DNA from: Lophium mytilinum
Lineage: Eukaryota > Ascomycota > Dothideomycetes > Mytilinidiales > Mytilinidiaceae
Assembly: GCA_010093605.1 (NCBI GenBank)
Contig: MU004181.1
Span: 930,001-994,000, forward strand
DNA: 64,000 nt
Direction: 5' to 3'
Shown: positions 34,851 through 45,504 of the stretch, piece after piece
Layout of the letters: each line of letters opens with the position of its first letter
Position numbering within the stretch: the first letter of the stretch is position 1
Notes under the pieces: model-generated
Seen by the model: only the letters and a program-made list of their open reading frames with translations
What the model was told of the DNA's origin: nothing
Database searches by the model: none
Program-made: the position numbers and the translations under genes

Positions 34851-35198
34851 TACTGTACCGTAAGGATTGAGGAGATCCCTGGCGGCTTGCGTCTGGAGAA
34901 CGATGTGGAAGGTTTCTTCGATGGCATCCGACGAGAGTGGGGAGGCTTTATCAGAACACGGAGAAGAACAGAGGTCTGATCAGGCGGGACATGTCCGATT
35001 TTCTTCAAGAGTAGAAAGCTTTCTTTTGAGATCTTTGCGTCCTTGCTCACTACTGCTTTTGGGGTTTCTGCTTACGTTCTCAAGCTTAAGGATGAAGTAC
35101 AGGCGGTATGCTCTTCGGCACATCATCCCACCTTTGATTTCAAACTTCTCTGATCCAATCTTCTTGGTCTCAGGTACAGTGCTATTCAATCTCTGCTC
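34851..35198. other. Convergent intergenic
   Basis: About 350 bp between convergent genes, holding 3' flanks only. Confidence 0.45.
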
Positions 35199-35784
35199 TT
35201 ACCACCGCTTGGCATACTTTAAGTACCCTCTTAAATAACTAAACAAAGTATCATTCATGCGACCACAACCCGTGCAAGCTCCCACTAATCTCCAGTCCCC
35301 GCAACACACACTCCCACACGGCGGCAAGCTCACACACACCACATCCGCCACCTCCATCCCGAAACCCTCCCCATATGCCTCGAACAATTGCAGCACTTTC
35401 TCTGGGATAGCGGCCGAGGAGCCGTAGAGTATCTCCGGGTCATCTAATCCCATGTCAACACAGCTGCCTCTCTAACCAATCTAGACGCAGGATCGTGGTA
35501 GTGGGGGATATCGCACCATACTCGTATCGTAACGTCCCGCCGCTGGCGGTCACGGCTTCCTGAAACAGTGTGTGGGTGGCTGCGGGCGTGGTGGAGGGGC
35601 AGGTTACGATGACGACGCGCAGGGCATTGCCGGCGCAGTTGGTGCTGTTGGAGAGGGCGGTGCAGTCGTCGCGGTGGATGAGGTGGGTGGAGCGCGGGTG
35701 GGGGTGGAAAGAGGTGGGAAAGGCGTTTGTGAAGGCGAGGGAAAGGGAGAGTGAGAGAGTGAGGGAGAACGTCGGGAAACACAT
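35199..35784 (-). CDS. Predicted small secreted Cys-containing protein
   Basis: Best model: two exons, 35522-35784 and 35199-35463, joined by a 58-nt intron with donor GTATGG and acceptor GGCAG, giving 175 residues. The N-terminus MCFPTFSLTLSLSLSLAFTNA is a convincing signal peptide. The mature part has ten or so cysteines, several clustered in SLPPCGSVCCGDWRLVGACTGC near the C-terminus, consistent with an extracellular disulfide-bonded protein. If the intron is not used, a 109-residue product ends at 35455. I recognise no family. It lies in the repeat-rich part of the window between two minisatellites, a setting often seen for fungal effectors (inference only). Confidence 0.5.
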
Positions 35785-36903
35785 TGCAGAGGGTGATAAG
35801 ATGACGCGTTCGGAGTCTGTGGATAAGTGGAGAAGAACTCGTTCAGGATAGACGCAGTTGAGGTTGGGAAAGTGATTGAAGTCGGGAGTGTGATTGAAGT
35901 TGAGAGTTAGTAGTCCTTACTTTTGTATGTTCTCTGGCGTTGCTTGGTACAGCATTTACTAGGTTGATTGTAAGTAGGGTTGAGAAATGGGATCGGCTTG
36001 TTGCCCGTCTGTAAGCTGCAAGACGAAGCATGATTCGCGGATAATCTATTAGAAAAGTCGAAGGATCAAATTCGTATAGAACTAAATGAAGTGAGTGGAT
36101 GGCTTGGCAGCACTATAATGATTATGCTGTGTAACATGCTCGATGTGTTGCTACAGATCTGGACGGGGAATAATTCTGTTAGCGGTGCGGCATTTTGAGT
36201 ATTTGCTGTAAAGCTGCTATACCACCGTGAGCAGCCGCAGAAAGGTTTGCCCACTTTCTGAGAACGTGGTGGATAAGATGAAGGTGTAGCGTTTGAAATT
36301 GCTGGTGTGGATCTGTGAGACGCCTCAGGCAACTGCTCAAAGATCTTAATATTTACGAAGAGCTATAGTAGGCTACGAAATTCGTAAGCCATCAAGCAAA
36401 GGGAGCAATTACTGAATATTCTCTGACCTAGGTAGCATGTGCTACTTTTGGAAGCCCAGGGAATTTATTATTCGACGTCGTATGATGTGGCTTGAGGAGT
36501 TTCCAGGTTTTTCGAAATCGCGACTTTCCATTCCATTTCGAGTTTTGGGACCATGTCGAGGAGCCTCCGACGGCGACGCGATAGTGTACACGGGCACGGT
36601 TATGCTTTGATCTCGTCCAGAAACGTTACCTCAGTCTGTTGCTGAATTTTTCTCATATCACCATTGGTACACGACAACATTTAAGGTGGCTTCATAAGGT
36701 TCCAGGTCGATCGAAGTAACCTTTGGTATTTTTCTATTTTTCGAAAGCCGGTTGGGGTACCTCCGTCGACATTAGGACTGTGTCCAGGCCTCACAAGGTT
36801 CCAGGTCGATCAAAATCAACTTTGGGTATTGTTCTGATTTCTGAGAGCTGGTCGGGGCACCTCTGACGGTGTCAGGATTATGTCCATCTACCTACCACGA
36901 CAA
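35785..36903. other. Intergenic with second minisatellite
   Basis: About 1.1 kb. The part nearest METTL16 (about 36500-36892) carries the tandem repeat listed separately. The rest holds the promoter of the secreted protein gene and nothing else recognised. Confidence 0.5.
36696..36892. repeat. Minisatellite, about 99-bp unit, two clear copies
   Basis: Copies start AAGGTTCCAGGTCGATC at 36696 and 36795. Both contain GGTCGGGGCACCTC-like and GTCAGGA/ATTAGGA segments and end with GTGTCCA or ATGTCCATC. A more diverged copy probably lies at about 36500-36600 (TTCCAGGTTTTTCGAAATCG, then GGAGCCTCCGACGG). Unrelated in sequence to the repeat at 32.5 kb. Confidence 0.7.
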
Positions 36904-38399
36904 TCAAGCTTTGATGCCGTCCACAAACCTCTTCAGCATGCCGGTGAAGCTCTCCCAGATCACTTGGTCTGCGCCTTGTAACCACCTAACGCTTACCACC
37001 CCTACCTCCTCAATCATGAACACTTTGAACGCCAAGGCTACCGTCTTGTCAGCTTCTTTGGCTACCTCTGCTTCCGTGGCCTCGACGTTCTTCTTTTGCT
37101 GGCGTCTGAAGGCACGTGACCAGACGTTCTGTGAGGTAATTCCGATACCAGTACCCGAAGCGGGGTCAAAAGACCAACGAAGTTGTAGAGAGCCTAGGTG
37201 TGCATCTATTGCACTAGCAACGGTGACCGCTTTTGGAATTGTGATTTGAAATATTGTCGGAAACGGGTCTAACATACGCTCTGTCGACCAGTGCCTAGCA
37301 ACATCCTATACTTTTGGTTAATCTCTCATCCTATGACGTCCAAATTGAGAGTGGATCTTATACATGTCTCGGCCTTAGGTCACCGAAGCTCCAGGCTACT
37401 GCCCACCTCCGCGTCGATCCACCGGCCCACAAGTTGGAAACCGCGTAGTTGGATACGTTGTTCTCTCTCAATTTGTGTACCAGAGCGTTCGCGCTGCTTA
37501 GCTTGCCGAACATAGAGCTGTACCATTGTACCTTCTCGCGCAGCTTCAAGCTTTCTTCAAAGATCCTAGAGACGAAGGCCAGGTCGCCGCCAGGATATAC
37601 CATTTCGGTAGATATGCCAGTACATACCGCATGAGGCGTGGCACCCTTGCCTTTGCCTGCAATCGAATCGATCATTTCCTGATCAGTAGAGAAGAAGGGT
37701 GGGTTGCACATGGTGAATTGAAGTCCCTCAACACCTAGAATGGGGAGCGAGATGAGGGGATCTGATGGTTTGGTTTGCGTTACCAGAGCGCGTGATTCGA
37801 GATCGTTGATCTGTAAGTTGTATTTGGCGAAAGAGAGAGACCTCTCGTCAATATCGGTGGAACACATGCGCCAGGATGACCGCGTCTTAAGGGCAAGGAT
37901 GGTGTAGATGGCAGAGGCTCCGGTACCAATGTCTAGGCCGGTAACAATGCGCTTAGGATCGTAAGTGTCGGTGTAATTGGGAGAAGTTGTGTCGATAAGC
38001 TCCTGGATCCAGCGAACATAGTTGTAGCGGATGGGAACACGAGCGCAAAGTCGGTCGTTTGGGAGCTTGACATCGAGGTCAAAGTCTCGCTTTAGTAGTG
38101 CTATGGTAATCAATCTTCGGAGAAGAGTTAGTGAAAAGCTAGTAAGATTTGCTTACAGAACATGATTTTACTCGAGACAGGGCAGACTCAGCGTATAGAG
38201 ACTCTGTCGGTGTGAGGGTGCCATCGCGTCCTAGTTATCAACTTACTTCGGGAGGCATGACTTACTTGACGGTTGTTGGGTCGTTGAAATCGACGTAGCC
38301 TGATTTGCTCCCCCGCCTAGCCAACTCTTCGTGGCTCAGAACCAACGCTGGTAGATCAATGGTACCCTGGTAGTAGGGTATCTGACCAGACGCCGCCAT
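36904..38399 (-). CDS. METTL16-type U6 snRNA m6A methyltransferase
   Basis: Three exons, 38266-38399, 37364-38114 and 36904-37305, give 428 residues. The joined N-terminus reads YVDFNDPTTVKLITIALLKR, then LPNDRLCARVPIRYNY, matching the METT10D/METTL16 family. The SAM-binding motif is DIGTGAS (106-112), and the catalytic N6-adenine motif is CNPPFF (181-186). RRWAVAWSFGDLRPRH ends exon 2 and is also family-typical. The C-terminal exon (DVARHW to the end) is less conserved. The enzyme methylates A in the ACAGAGA box of U6 snRNA, which influences 5' splice-site choice. Intron 1 (151 nt) contains an open stretch that could be an alternative cassette, but skipping it gives the conserved reading. 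Confidence 0.92.
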
Positions 38400-39242
38400 A
38401 ATGTTGTGTTGTTGTGGTCAATCGGGTTGAAGAAGGCTAGGCGGTTCGTGCTTAAAAGAGAGGTTGGAAAATCGGCGCTAGTGGCTCAGCCAATCATAGC
38501 TTACAGATGTGCATTCAAAGACACTACCACAGTGACAGACCACAAGTCTGGGCACACTGGTCTACCACCGCTTGGGGTACCCCAACAGTATTTGGAAGAT
38601 CCAAAGGCGATGTCGAGGTTCAATCGGTATAGATTAGACTGCCTCTTGACCAGTTGGCTGCTCAGCAGCCAGGCTACCCCCCAACAGTGGTGTCGAGTGA
38701 GCAAGTTGGAGCCGAGCAGTGGTGAATCCGTGTGCCCAGACCTATGGCCTATTACTATATTCAAAGACACAAAGTCAGTTTAAATGGCTTACTCTCCTAT
38801 TCTGAAGTTCAAAAGTATATTGAAGCGCCCATGATAGAGGAAAGAAACTGTGCACAGGTCTACGAGGAGGCAGGTATGTGTACTTTGACGAGATAGTGTG
38901 AAGCCGAGTCAAGGACTATTCACACCGGGAAATACGTATCGGGTTTTATCCGATGCCGTGGGACTCCCCTACTCGCATACCAGCGCCTGCGTGCTGTTGA
39001 GTCGATACATGCGCCAATACAGACATGACAGGAACAGCATGAGCAGAAGCCTTGTCGTTAAACTTCAGAACCGCTCTCAATCCTATGTCCTTCGGTCAAA
39101 CCAGAGTATCCGGGCTCCGTATGCGGCACTCGTTTCAAAACGTTGATGCGGCTCTCCTAGGTGATCCTTCATTACATCCATTGTCAGGGAACACCGATGA
39201 GGCTTCTTTTGTTTTAGGAACTCAAGGACAATCTTGAGGTTC
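38400..39242. other. Intergenic with miniature element copy
   Basis: About 840 bp between METTL16 and the deacetylase gene. The left half holds the inverted-repeat element listed separately, and the remainder shows nothing recognised. Confidence 0.5.
38530..38757 (+). mobile_element. MITE-like element, copy A (228 bp)
   Basis: Short non-coding element with imperfect terminal inverted repeats of about 45 bp. The left end is CAGTGACAGACCACAAGTCT, then GGGCACAC. The reverse complement of the right end is TAGTAATAGGCCATAGGTCT, then GGGCACAC. It matches copy B (61172-61397) over its whole length, in the same orientation, at roughly three-quarters identity by eye. Copy B is flanked by TA on both sides and starts CAGT, which points to a non-autonomous relative of Tc1/mariner-like (Fot1/pogo) transposons. 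Copy A is additionally bracketed by a 12-bp direct repeat ATTCAAAGACAC at 38513-38524 and 38759-38770. A perfect palindrome TTGGGGTACCCCAA lies inside, at about 38572. Confidence 0.7.
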
Positions 39243-40034
39243 TCATTTCTTGATCTCCCTCAACAGTTCCGAGACTGTCACAATCCGATAACCCCTCCTC
39301 CTCATCTCAGGAATGACTTTCCGCAGCATTGGCAACGTCCAACTCCTCCGGTCATGGCAGATGATGATACCACCAGGATGCAACATGCTGAGAATGTGCC
39401 TTGCATTGACACGCCAATATGGAATCTGAGGATCGTGTGGATAGATGCTGCCGAGAACGAGTCTGTAGTTCAGCTTGTATAGAATCGCGAGCATCCGGTC
39501 GCTGAAGAAGCCCGATCCTGGCCGGAAGAGCTTTGGGTTGGTACGGTCGGTCTCGGCGTCTTTGTACGCAGTGTCGATCATCTGTTCCACGGACTGAATC
39601 TGGCTGGTGAGAGTCTCACCGCTTAGAGACCGTGAAGGCTCGTCGTGCATCGCGTGATTTCCTAGCTCGTTTCCGTTTCGGACTAGATTGCTCAAAATCT
39701 CTTCCCGTCCAGAGACTTGAGCACCGATGACGAAAAAGGTCGCGGTGGCATTGTTGTCCTTGAGTAGTTGCATAATTTCCTTGGTGTACTCTGACGGTGC
39801 ATCGTCAATCGTGAGTGCAATGATTCTAGAACGTGTCGGAACATGCCAGAGAGTGTCTGGCCAGCGGTATTGAAAGTAGCGTATGAGAAAAGTGGGAGGT
39901 TTGTAAAGGCAGTAGAATGGCGTGAAGAAGATGAATATGGTGCTTAAGAGAATGAACATGGCTGCAAGCCGGGAACGTCTGGCCCTTCTGCGTAGCTTAG
40001 ATGGAAACCTTAGGAAGTAATTGATGTGAGGCAT
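39243..40034 (-). CDS. Membrane-anchored polysaccharide deacetylase (NodB domain)
   Basis: Single exon, 263 residues. A basic N-terminus (KLRRRARRSR) is followed by a hydrophobic anchor (FILLSTIFIFFTPFYCLY, about 27-44), so it is probably a type II membrane protein. The NodB domain begins at Ile71. Motif 1 is TIDDAPS (75-81), with the catalytic and metal-binding Asp pair. Motif 2 is NHAMHD, with the two metal-binding histidines (127 and 130). Motif 3 is RPGSGFF. HPGGIIICHD supplies the late histidine motif. The family removes acetyl groups from chitin or related polymers at the cell wall. The exact substrate is not inferable. No chitin-binding module is present. Confidence 0.9.
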   Translation of the reverse strand: MPHINYFLRFPSKLRRRARRSRLAAMFILLSTIFIFFTPFYCLYKPPTFLIRYFQYRWPDTLWHVPTRSRIIALTIDDAPSEYTKEIMQLLKDNNATATFFVIGAQVSGREEILSNLVRNGNELGNHAMHDEPSRSLSGETLTSQIQSVEQMIDTAYKDAETDRTNPKLFRPGSGFFSDRMLAILYKLNYRLVLGSIYPHDPQIPYWRVNARHILSMLHPGGIIICHDRRSWTLPMLRKVIPEMRRRGYRIVTVSELLREIKK

Positions 40035-40422
40035 CGAATGGGCTCTTCTCTTGTCTCAACATTGGTGGGCATGCGGGCGTTGATGAGCTTTTTTAATGGA
40101 TGGCTCAGGAGGTGCACACAGCTAGCGGCATTGGGCAGGTTAAGCTCGGACCTGGCCTTCAAATCGGTATCCTGACATTCAGCGACTATGGACATGCAAG
40201 CTCGCAGATATTGACTCTTATTTGCGCCTCATTCATTTAGTTGTAGTCTCTGATATTTCCCAAGAACATGTGGTTCTTTAGCCAAAGACTCCATAACAAG
40301 TATCAACGCCAGGCAATCTTTTCTTCCTTCCCAACGCCCATCAATGATTTCCAAACAGATGGCACGTATCTTCGTAACTCGCTATACAACGTTCCTACAG
40401 TTCGCCTTGAGTGTCTGTCAAT
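40035..40422. other. Intergenic, deacetylase promoter
   Basis: About 390 bp between two minus-strand genes. Nothing recognised beyond flanking sequence. Confidence 0.45.
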
Positions 40423-41273
40423 TTATAGCCATCCAAATGAGCCATCAAAAGCTCCATCTGGTTCACCCAATCGTACTTCCTCGAAACTAGGGACAGTTCC
40501 AGGCTTGTAGAATCCCAATAAAGCCTCCATGTCGGCGTCATCCATCTCACAGAGATCTTCCAGGCTCCAGGACTCGCAGACTTTTGACATCCTGTCAAAG
40601 ATTAGCGTCGAAAACGTAGATTCGTGGCATAGTCACGTACCACTGCATCCTCTTCGGTCCCTCCTCAATATTTGGTGCAATCTTTCGTAGCTTCCTACGT
40701 AGCGCACCGACTTTCTGTATGGCAGCTCCAACATTGGGGGGCAGTCCAGCAGCAATCTGTTTCCTCACAATACTCGCCAGCTTAGGTCCGTTCCCGTTGG
40801 TGCTAACCATGATCTGCAATGGCCCGTCGCGATGCACGCTCCCAAAGTAAAAGTCACATTCCGGTGGAACATCCGCAATGTTCGCAGGTATCCTCTTCTC
40901 GTGACAAAGCTTGTAGATTTGGCTCGAGGCTTCCGGGTCGTCCACAGCAGTAAGCACCATATCCACCCCATCCAAATCCGAGGGCTCGAACTTCCGGTCA
41001 ATATATGTGACCTGTTTCTGGGCTACACGAAAGGCGACTTCATCGTTCAGGCCGTCCTGGGGCGAAACGACGGTGACTTTGGCGTCTGCATTCAGCACGT
41101 TGACAATGCGCCCGGCTGCTACCTGACCTCGTGTCAACTGTCAATACCTTTCAAACTTCGACGAAGTGTCAACTCACCTCTCCGCCACCAATGACGAGTA
41201 CGTGTTTGTTACGAACTTGCCAGGCAAGTATCAGAGAGCCTCCGCCTTGAATCTCGGGATATGTGCCCTTCAT
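40423..41273 (-). CDS. MET8: Siroheme synthase, precorrin-2 dehydrogenase/ferrochelatase (Met8)
   Basis: Three exons, 41178-41273, 40641-41122 and 40423-40591, give 248 residues. It oxidises precorrin-2 with NAD and inserts iron to make siroheme, the cofactor of sulfite and nitrite reductase. The start MKGTYPEIQGGGSLILAWQV, then HVLVIGGGEVAAGRIV, is the Rossmann NAD-binding motif, spliced at GGGE|VAAGR. IPANIADVPPECDFYFG carries the conserved Asp region of the active site, and STNGNGPKLASIVR is the dimerisation segment. The third exon, RMQWMSKVCESWSLEDLCEM onward, matches the C-terminal domain of fungal Met8. Without that splice the frame would end early, so the short last exon is well supported. 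It is divergent from the VAC1 gene. Confidence 0.93.
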
Positions 41274-41679
41274 GGTGAAGGTCTGTGAAGAGGAAAGAAG
41301 GCTGGCGTCCACGGAGATATTTGTTCGCATGACGCTTATTCCACCTACCTATCAAGCTCTGGCCCAAGCTTTTAGCCACAGCTCATAGCGGCACGTGGTG
41401 AATGTGAGCCCTGGAAAGACAGAAGTTGCATCCACGGTCGCAGGTAATAGCTATATAGACATATGCTTATCTGTCTTATGAATAATGCTGCATCGTACTC
41501 GTGCAACTCCAAGGATCTGATCCCCAATCCCAGGCTGCTGGAGCTTGTTGCCCTGCCGCATCTTAAATTAGCTCCATGTCCGTCCGCCGCTCGCCGTCGA
41601 CCTTGAAGCACTCCCGCGCCCGCATTGTGAACAACCAACCTGGCATGACGGCCCCTCGACCCGCCAGACACCTACAGTC
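41274..41679. other. Divergent promoter, MET8 and VAC1
   Basis: A 406-bp shared upstream region. No strong consensus element noticed. Confidence 0.45.
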
Positions 41680-43950
41680 ATGACCTCGGGCAGGTCCCTG
41701 GGCGGAGGACGAGTACTGGGAAGCGGACGAAACCTGTCGCCAGCCGTCTCCCCGCAGCCACGTCCACACCACAAGCGGAATACCAGCCTGCTTTCACCCT
41801 CCGAGAGCTCCGTTTCGTTAAGCTCGCAGACATCCAATAGCCCCGCTACGACTGCAGATACACAGGACATTACTTCAAAGGTCGCCTCAGAGAATGCGGA
41901 ACCCTCGGCGGCGGCGTCCGCGAGCTCACGGCTTGTGTGCCCTATATGCAACGAAGAGATGGTATGATCATGCTTCAGGGCTCTGCAATTTGTGAAGAAC
42001 CAGGCTAACACAAACTCCAGGTGACACTGCTGCAGCTGAATAGGTACATACTTCTGGCGCCTTCATATTCCCCTCCGACGTCCTAACCCCCGACAGGCAC
42101 ATAGACGATGTACACCAAAACCTAGAGGAAATCGAGCAGGATGAGGTTAAAACGTGGTTCAAGACTCAGATGGTCAAGGCAAAGAAGTTCCAGCCTCTCG
42201 CCGTACTGAACCAGAAGCTGAAAGGCCTCGACGTCTTCGAATCGAACGATGAGCCTGCGCCGCTGTCCAATCCCACCAGCGGTGTCACGGCCCCCGAACC
42301 ACTCCCGCCGAGACGAGACCCTGACGAGGAAGTCACTAGAGCACATTGGCAACGGCCGGGATACAGGGATGCCTGTTCAGACCCAATTTGTGGACGTCCT
42401 GTGGGTGGTTCGACCCTCGGCGGAGGAAATGGAAGCGTGAACTGCAGAAAGTGCGGGAAGATATTCTGCGAGGACCATACCATGTACCAGATGAAGCTGT
42501 CGCGGTCGGCGCAGCATCAGCCGGTTGGAGGGTTCTGGTGTAGGGTTTGCGAAACTTGCTACAAGTCACGGGAGGGATACAACGACCACAATGGTACAAG
42601 CTACTAGGCTAGAAAAGAAGCGAAGCTATGCTAACAAGTTTCAGGATTTGAAAGAAACCACTATGAAGACTTTGCTAGCATACGACGTAAAACCGTTGAT
42701 AAGGAGTATCTCGAAGTTAGTCGCTTGGAGAAACGGCTTACGAAGCTTACGCAACTACTGGCAAATCCACCACCGGACCAGAGCTCTGGAGGTGGGAGTT
42801 TGCTTTGGCCTCTGTCTGGGGCGAAAGCCCAACAAAAGCTCCTCGAACAGACAGTCATCACGTGGGAAGAGGATGCGAAAGTGTCGAATTGCCCCTTTTG
42901 CCAACAAGAGTTCTCCAGTTACACATTCAGAAGACATCACTGTCGATTATGTGGTCGAGTTGTTTGTGGCGATGCTCGAACTGGATGCTCATCGGAACTC
43001 GGCTTGAACGTAGCTGCTAGTGAGAACCGTTATCTCCGTTTAGTCGAGAATAATACTAATCACTCATAGATCCTAGCAGAACTTCAGAGAAGGGCGCACC
43101 TCAAGTCAGTGTAGATGTCAGAATGTGCAAAGATTGCAAGCATACTCTTTTTAGCAAGAGCGACTTTGCCAGGGAGCTTGCACGTACGCCTCCAGATCAA
43201 CGAGCCTTCGAGAATTTAGCACAGTTTGAAAGAGGAATTCGACTTCTATTACCGAGGTTTCAAAAGCTGCTGGTAACATTACAGTATGTTCCAATCTTGC
43301 AACTCACTCTCTAGGCCCCTCTGATGATCTTCTGCAGGGATCCCGATAAGCCTCCCTCTGCTACTCAGCTCCATGATGCCACCAAAGTTCGGAAACGACT
43401 CATGGACGCCTTCGGCCAGTTTGATACTGCTGCACGTAGGATACGAGACCTTCCTACGGAGTCTAGCACCCAACAGCGCTTACAAAAGGCTGTATACCAG
43501 CAGGCATACAACTTCTTGTCGCTACACATGCTCCCTCTCCGCACCCTCCCAAAGATCCTTAAGCACGCCGCACCACACGGCAATCCGAATGGCAAGGGTG
43601 TACCTGGTCTTGCTATCAATGGGAAACCATCTGGTGGCGCTCTTTCTGTCATCAAATATAACGACATCGATGCCGGCAGCATACGGAGCAGCAGTAGTGC
43701 CGTTTCCGTTATGGAGGCTGAGGAGAAGGAGCTCCGGGAGCGATTAATCGTTCTCGAAGAGCAAAAGTTCTTCGTTTCTGAGATGATCGCAGACGCAAAT
43801 AAGCATCGCAAGTTCGATGAAGTTGCAAGTCTGGCCTCGAACGTAGAAGATCTAAGTAAGGAGATTGATCAGATCAACAATCAACTCAACCAGCTGGATT
43901 TCGCGGCGGCATACCAGCGAGATGTTGTTAGTCCACCGCCTGTCACATGA
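41680..43950 (+). CDS. PEP7: FYVE-domain endosomal fusion protein Pep7/Vac1 (Rabenosyn-5 homolog)
   Basis: Six exons, 41680-41961, 42021-42043, 42097-42593, 42645-43019, 43070-43283 and 43338-43950, give 667 residues. All five junctions close the frame. A C2H2 finger (Cys87, Cys90, His103, His108) is assembled from the first three exons, including one of only 23 nt. Two FYVE-type zinc domains follow: one with CRKCGKIFCEDH, and one with RRHHCRLCGRVVC completed by VRMCKDCK in the next exon. The RRHHC(R)LCG core of the second binds PI3P. The C-terminus is helical, with a coiled coil around KELRERLIVLEEQK, ending in the Rab-binding-like NQLNQLDFAAAYQRD. The protein tethers Golgi vesicles to endosomes with Vps45 and Rab5. 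Confidence 0.94.
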
Positions 43951-44458
43951 AGAGTTAGACTTATGCCTTTCTCACAACTTGGCTTCGTCCTGAAGCGCAT
44001 GGGTGCACTTAGGGCCGGCCCAAGGAACCAGGCGAGATCCATACCCGACAGCATTCCCACGTGTGTCTTACCGCACGCACTCGTCGCAGACTATGGCGTG
44101 AAAGAAAATCACGGTTGTGTGAAGTACTGTCAACATATGCCCAGAATCCAACCCAAATCACCCAACTCTGGAATAGGATCATCGCAAGCAAGCGATTGTA
44201 ATCGAAGCAGCCCCGCTCGATGAGTTGCAAAACCGCCTTATCTATCTCGATATCTACCGAAGACACAGCAAAGTACCCCAGTCTGCTTGACAGTCGTCGC
44301 GAAGAAGATTGACTAGGACAAAGAAGCCTCATTGGCCACTCGAGGGATCGGTTAGGTGAAAGCCATCTCGTCTTTGCATATCATTATACCACTAGCGCAA
44401 TAGATATCAAATAGCATCGACACTTAGTGTCATACATCAACTCAAATCTTACAGCCCA
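43951..44458. other. Convergent intergenic
   Basis: About 510 bp between convergent gene ends. Nothing recognised. Confidence 0.5.
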
Positions 44459-45504
44459 TCAAACCTCACTCCTTCCACCATCCTGCACTATCATAGTCCC
44501 CGCAGCTAGCCTCGCCGCGGCCAAAGCATTCAACCAAGCCCCAAGCCTCAATCCCGCCTTCCCAACCAACTCATCTATAACCGGCCCCGCACCCACGAAA
44601 TACTCGCCCCCGAGATCATTCTCCTCCAGCCACGCCTGCCCCTTCTCCAACACGAACCCACACACCCACGCATTCGCCTCGCTCGCCCACTCCAGCGCGC
44701 ACGTCTGCGCCGTCTCAACATCATCACACTGCGCAACATGCCCCTTCTCCCTCGCATACAACTCCGCCGCCCACGCCGCCGCCGCTGCTTTCAGTACCCC
44801 CTTCTCGCTTTCCGCGGGATCTAGCGCGCGCAGTTTATGCGGCATCGCGCGATCCCACACGCCGTGCAGGTTCTCCCGCTCGCCGCAGTGCGCGTCGAAG
44901 CAGACTTTGATGCCGTTGCCGCCGCGCGAGAGGTGCTCGGTGTGCAGCGGCTGGTGGATGTCGCCAAAGAAATGAATAATGAACATGAGCGCTTCTTTCT
45001 GCTGCACGGTGTCGAGATCTGGGTTGTTGATCCGGGAGGTCTGGGGGTTAGGGGGGTTAGAAAGTGGGGATTTTGAGGGGGGGCGGGTTAGAGGGGGCAG
45101 GGGGAACACGCACGAAGTTCGCGATGGCGTCGACGATGCAGCCGGGGCCGGCTTTGCAGTCGCGCGTGTAGGTCACGTTGCAGTAGTTTGGGGGGTCGTC
45201 GAGGGCGTCTGCGGGTGCTTGTTAGTCGCGTGTTTTTTATGTAAGGGTTTGAAGTGACATTACCTATGTAATGCCATTCGGCGGAGTGGGTGTATCCGTT
45301 TCGGTGTCTGATAACATCGGCCCAGATGGCGCTGTCGGAAATGTCCCAGCCTTGGTCGTTTGCTAGGAGGGTGTTAACAAGTTCGGAGGCGTCTGTGGTC
45401 AGGTGTTTTGAGGCGAGGTAGGCGACGGTTCGGTGGCCGAGCTCGCCCCAGCTGTAAACAATTGGAGTTAGAGAAAGGAGAGGGAGGAGGGTTCGGAAGC
45501 GCAT
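44459..45504 (-). CDS. Secreted S1/P1-type zinc nuclease
   Basis: Three exons, 45264-45504, 45114-45208 and 44459-45040, give 305 residues. A signal peptide MRFRTLLPLLSLTPIVYS leaves Trp19 as the mature N-terminus, in WGELGHRTVAYLA. In this family that Trp amino group and the following His coordinate the trinuclear zinc site. Further zinc ligands are in WADVIR, SAEWHYID, and FFGDIHQPLHTEHLSRGGNG. GVWDRAMP is also typical. Cysteines in NYCNVTYTRDCKAGPGC form expected disulfides. It degrades single-stranded nucleic acids and 3'-phosphomonoesters outside the cell. The C-terminal third is Ala-rich and strongly GC-biased, including GEYFVGAGPVIDELVGKAGLRLGAWLN, which matches the S1 end. A TATA-like site lies about 105 bp upstream. 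Confidence 0.94.

Noticed and set aside
38115-38265. Open stretch inside METTL16 intron 1 that could be an extra exon
   Set aside because: Skipping it joins TTVK to LITIALLKR in frame and gives the conserved family sequence; no inclusion tested keeps the frame with that block.
31659-39242. Retroelement or viral remnant in the repeat-rich zone
   Set aside because: No reverse transcriptase, integrase, capsid or long terminal repeat signature seen; the repeats are minisatellites and one short inverted-repeat element.
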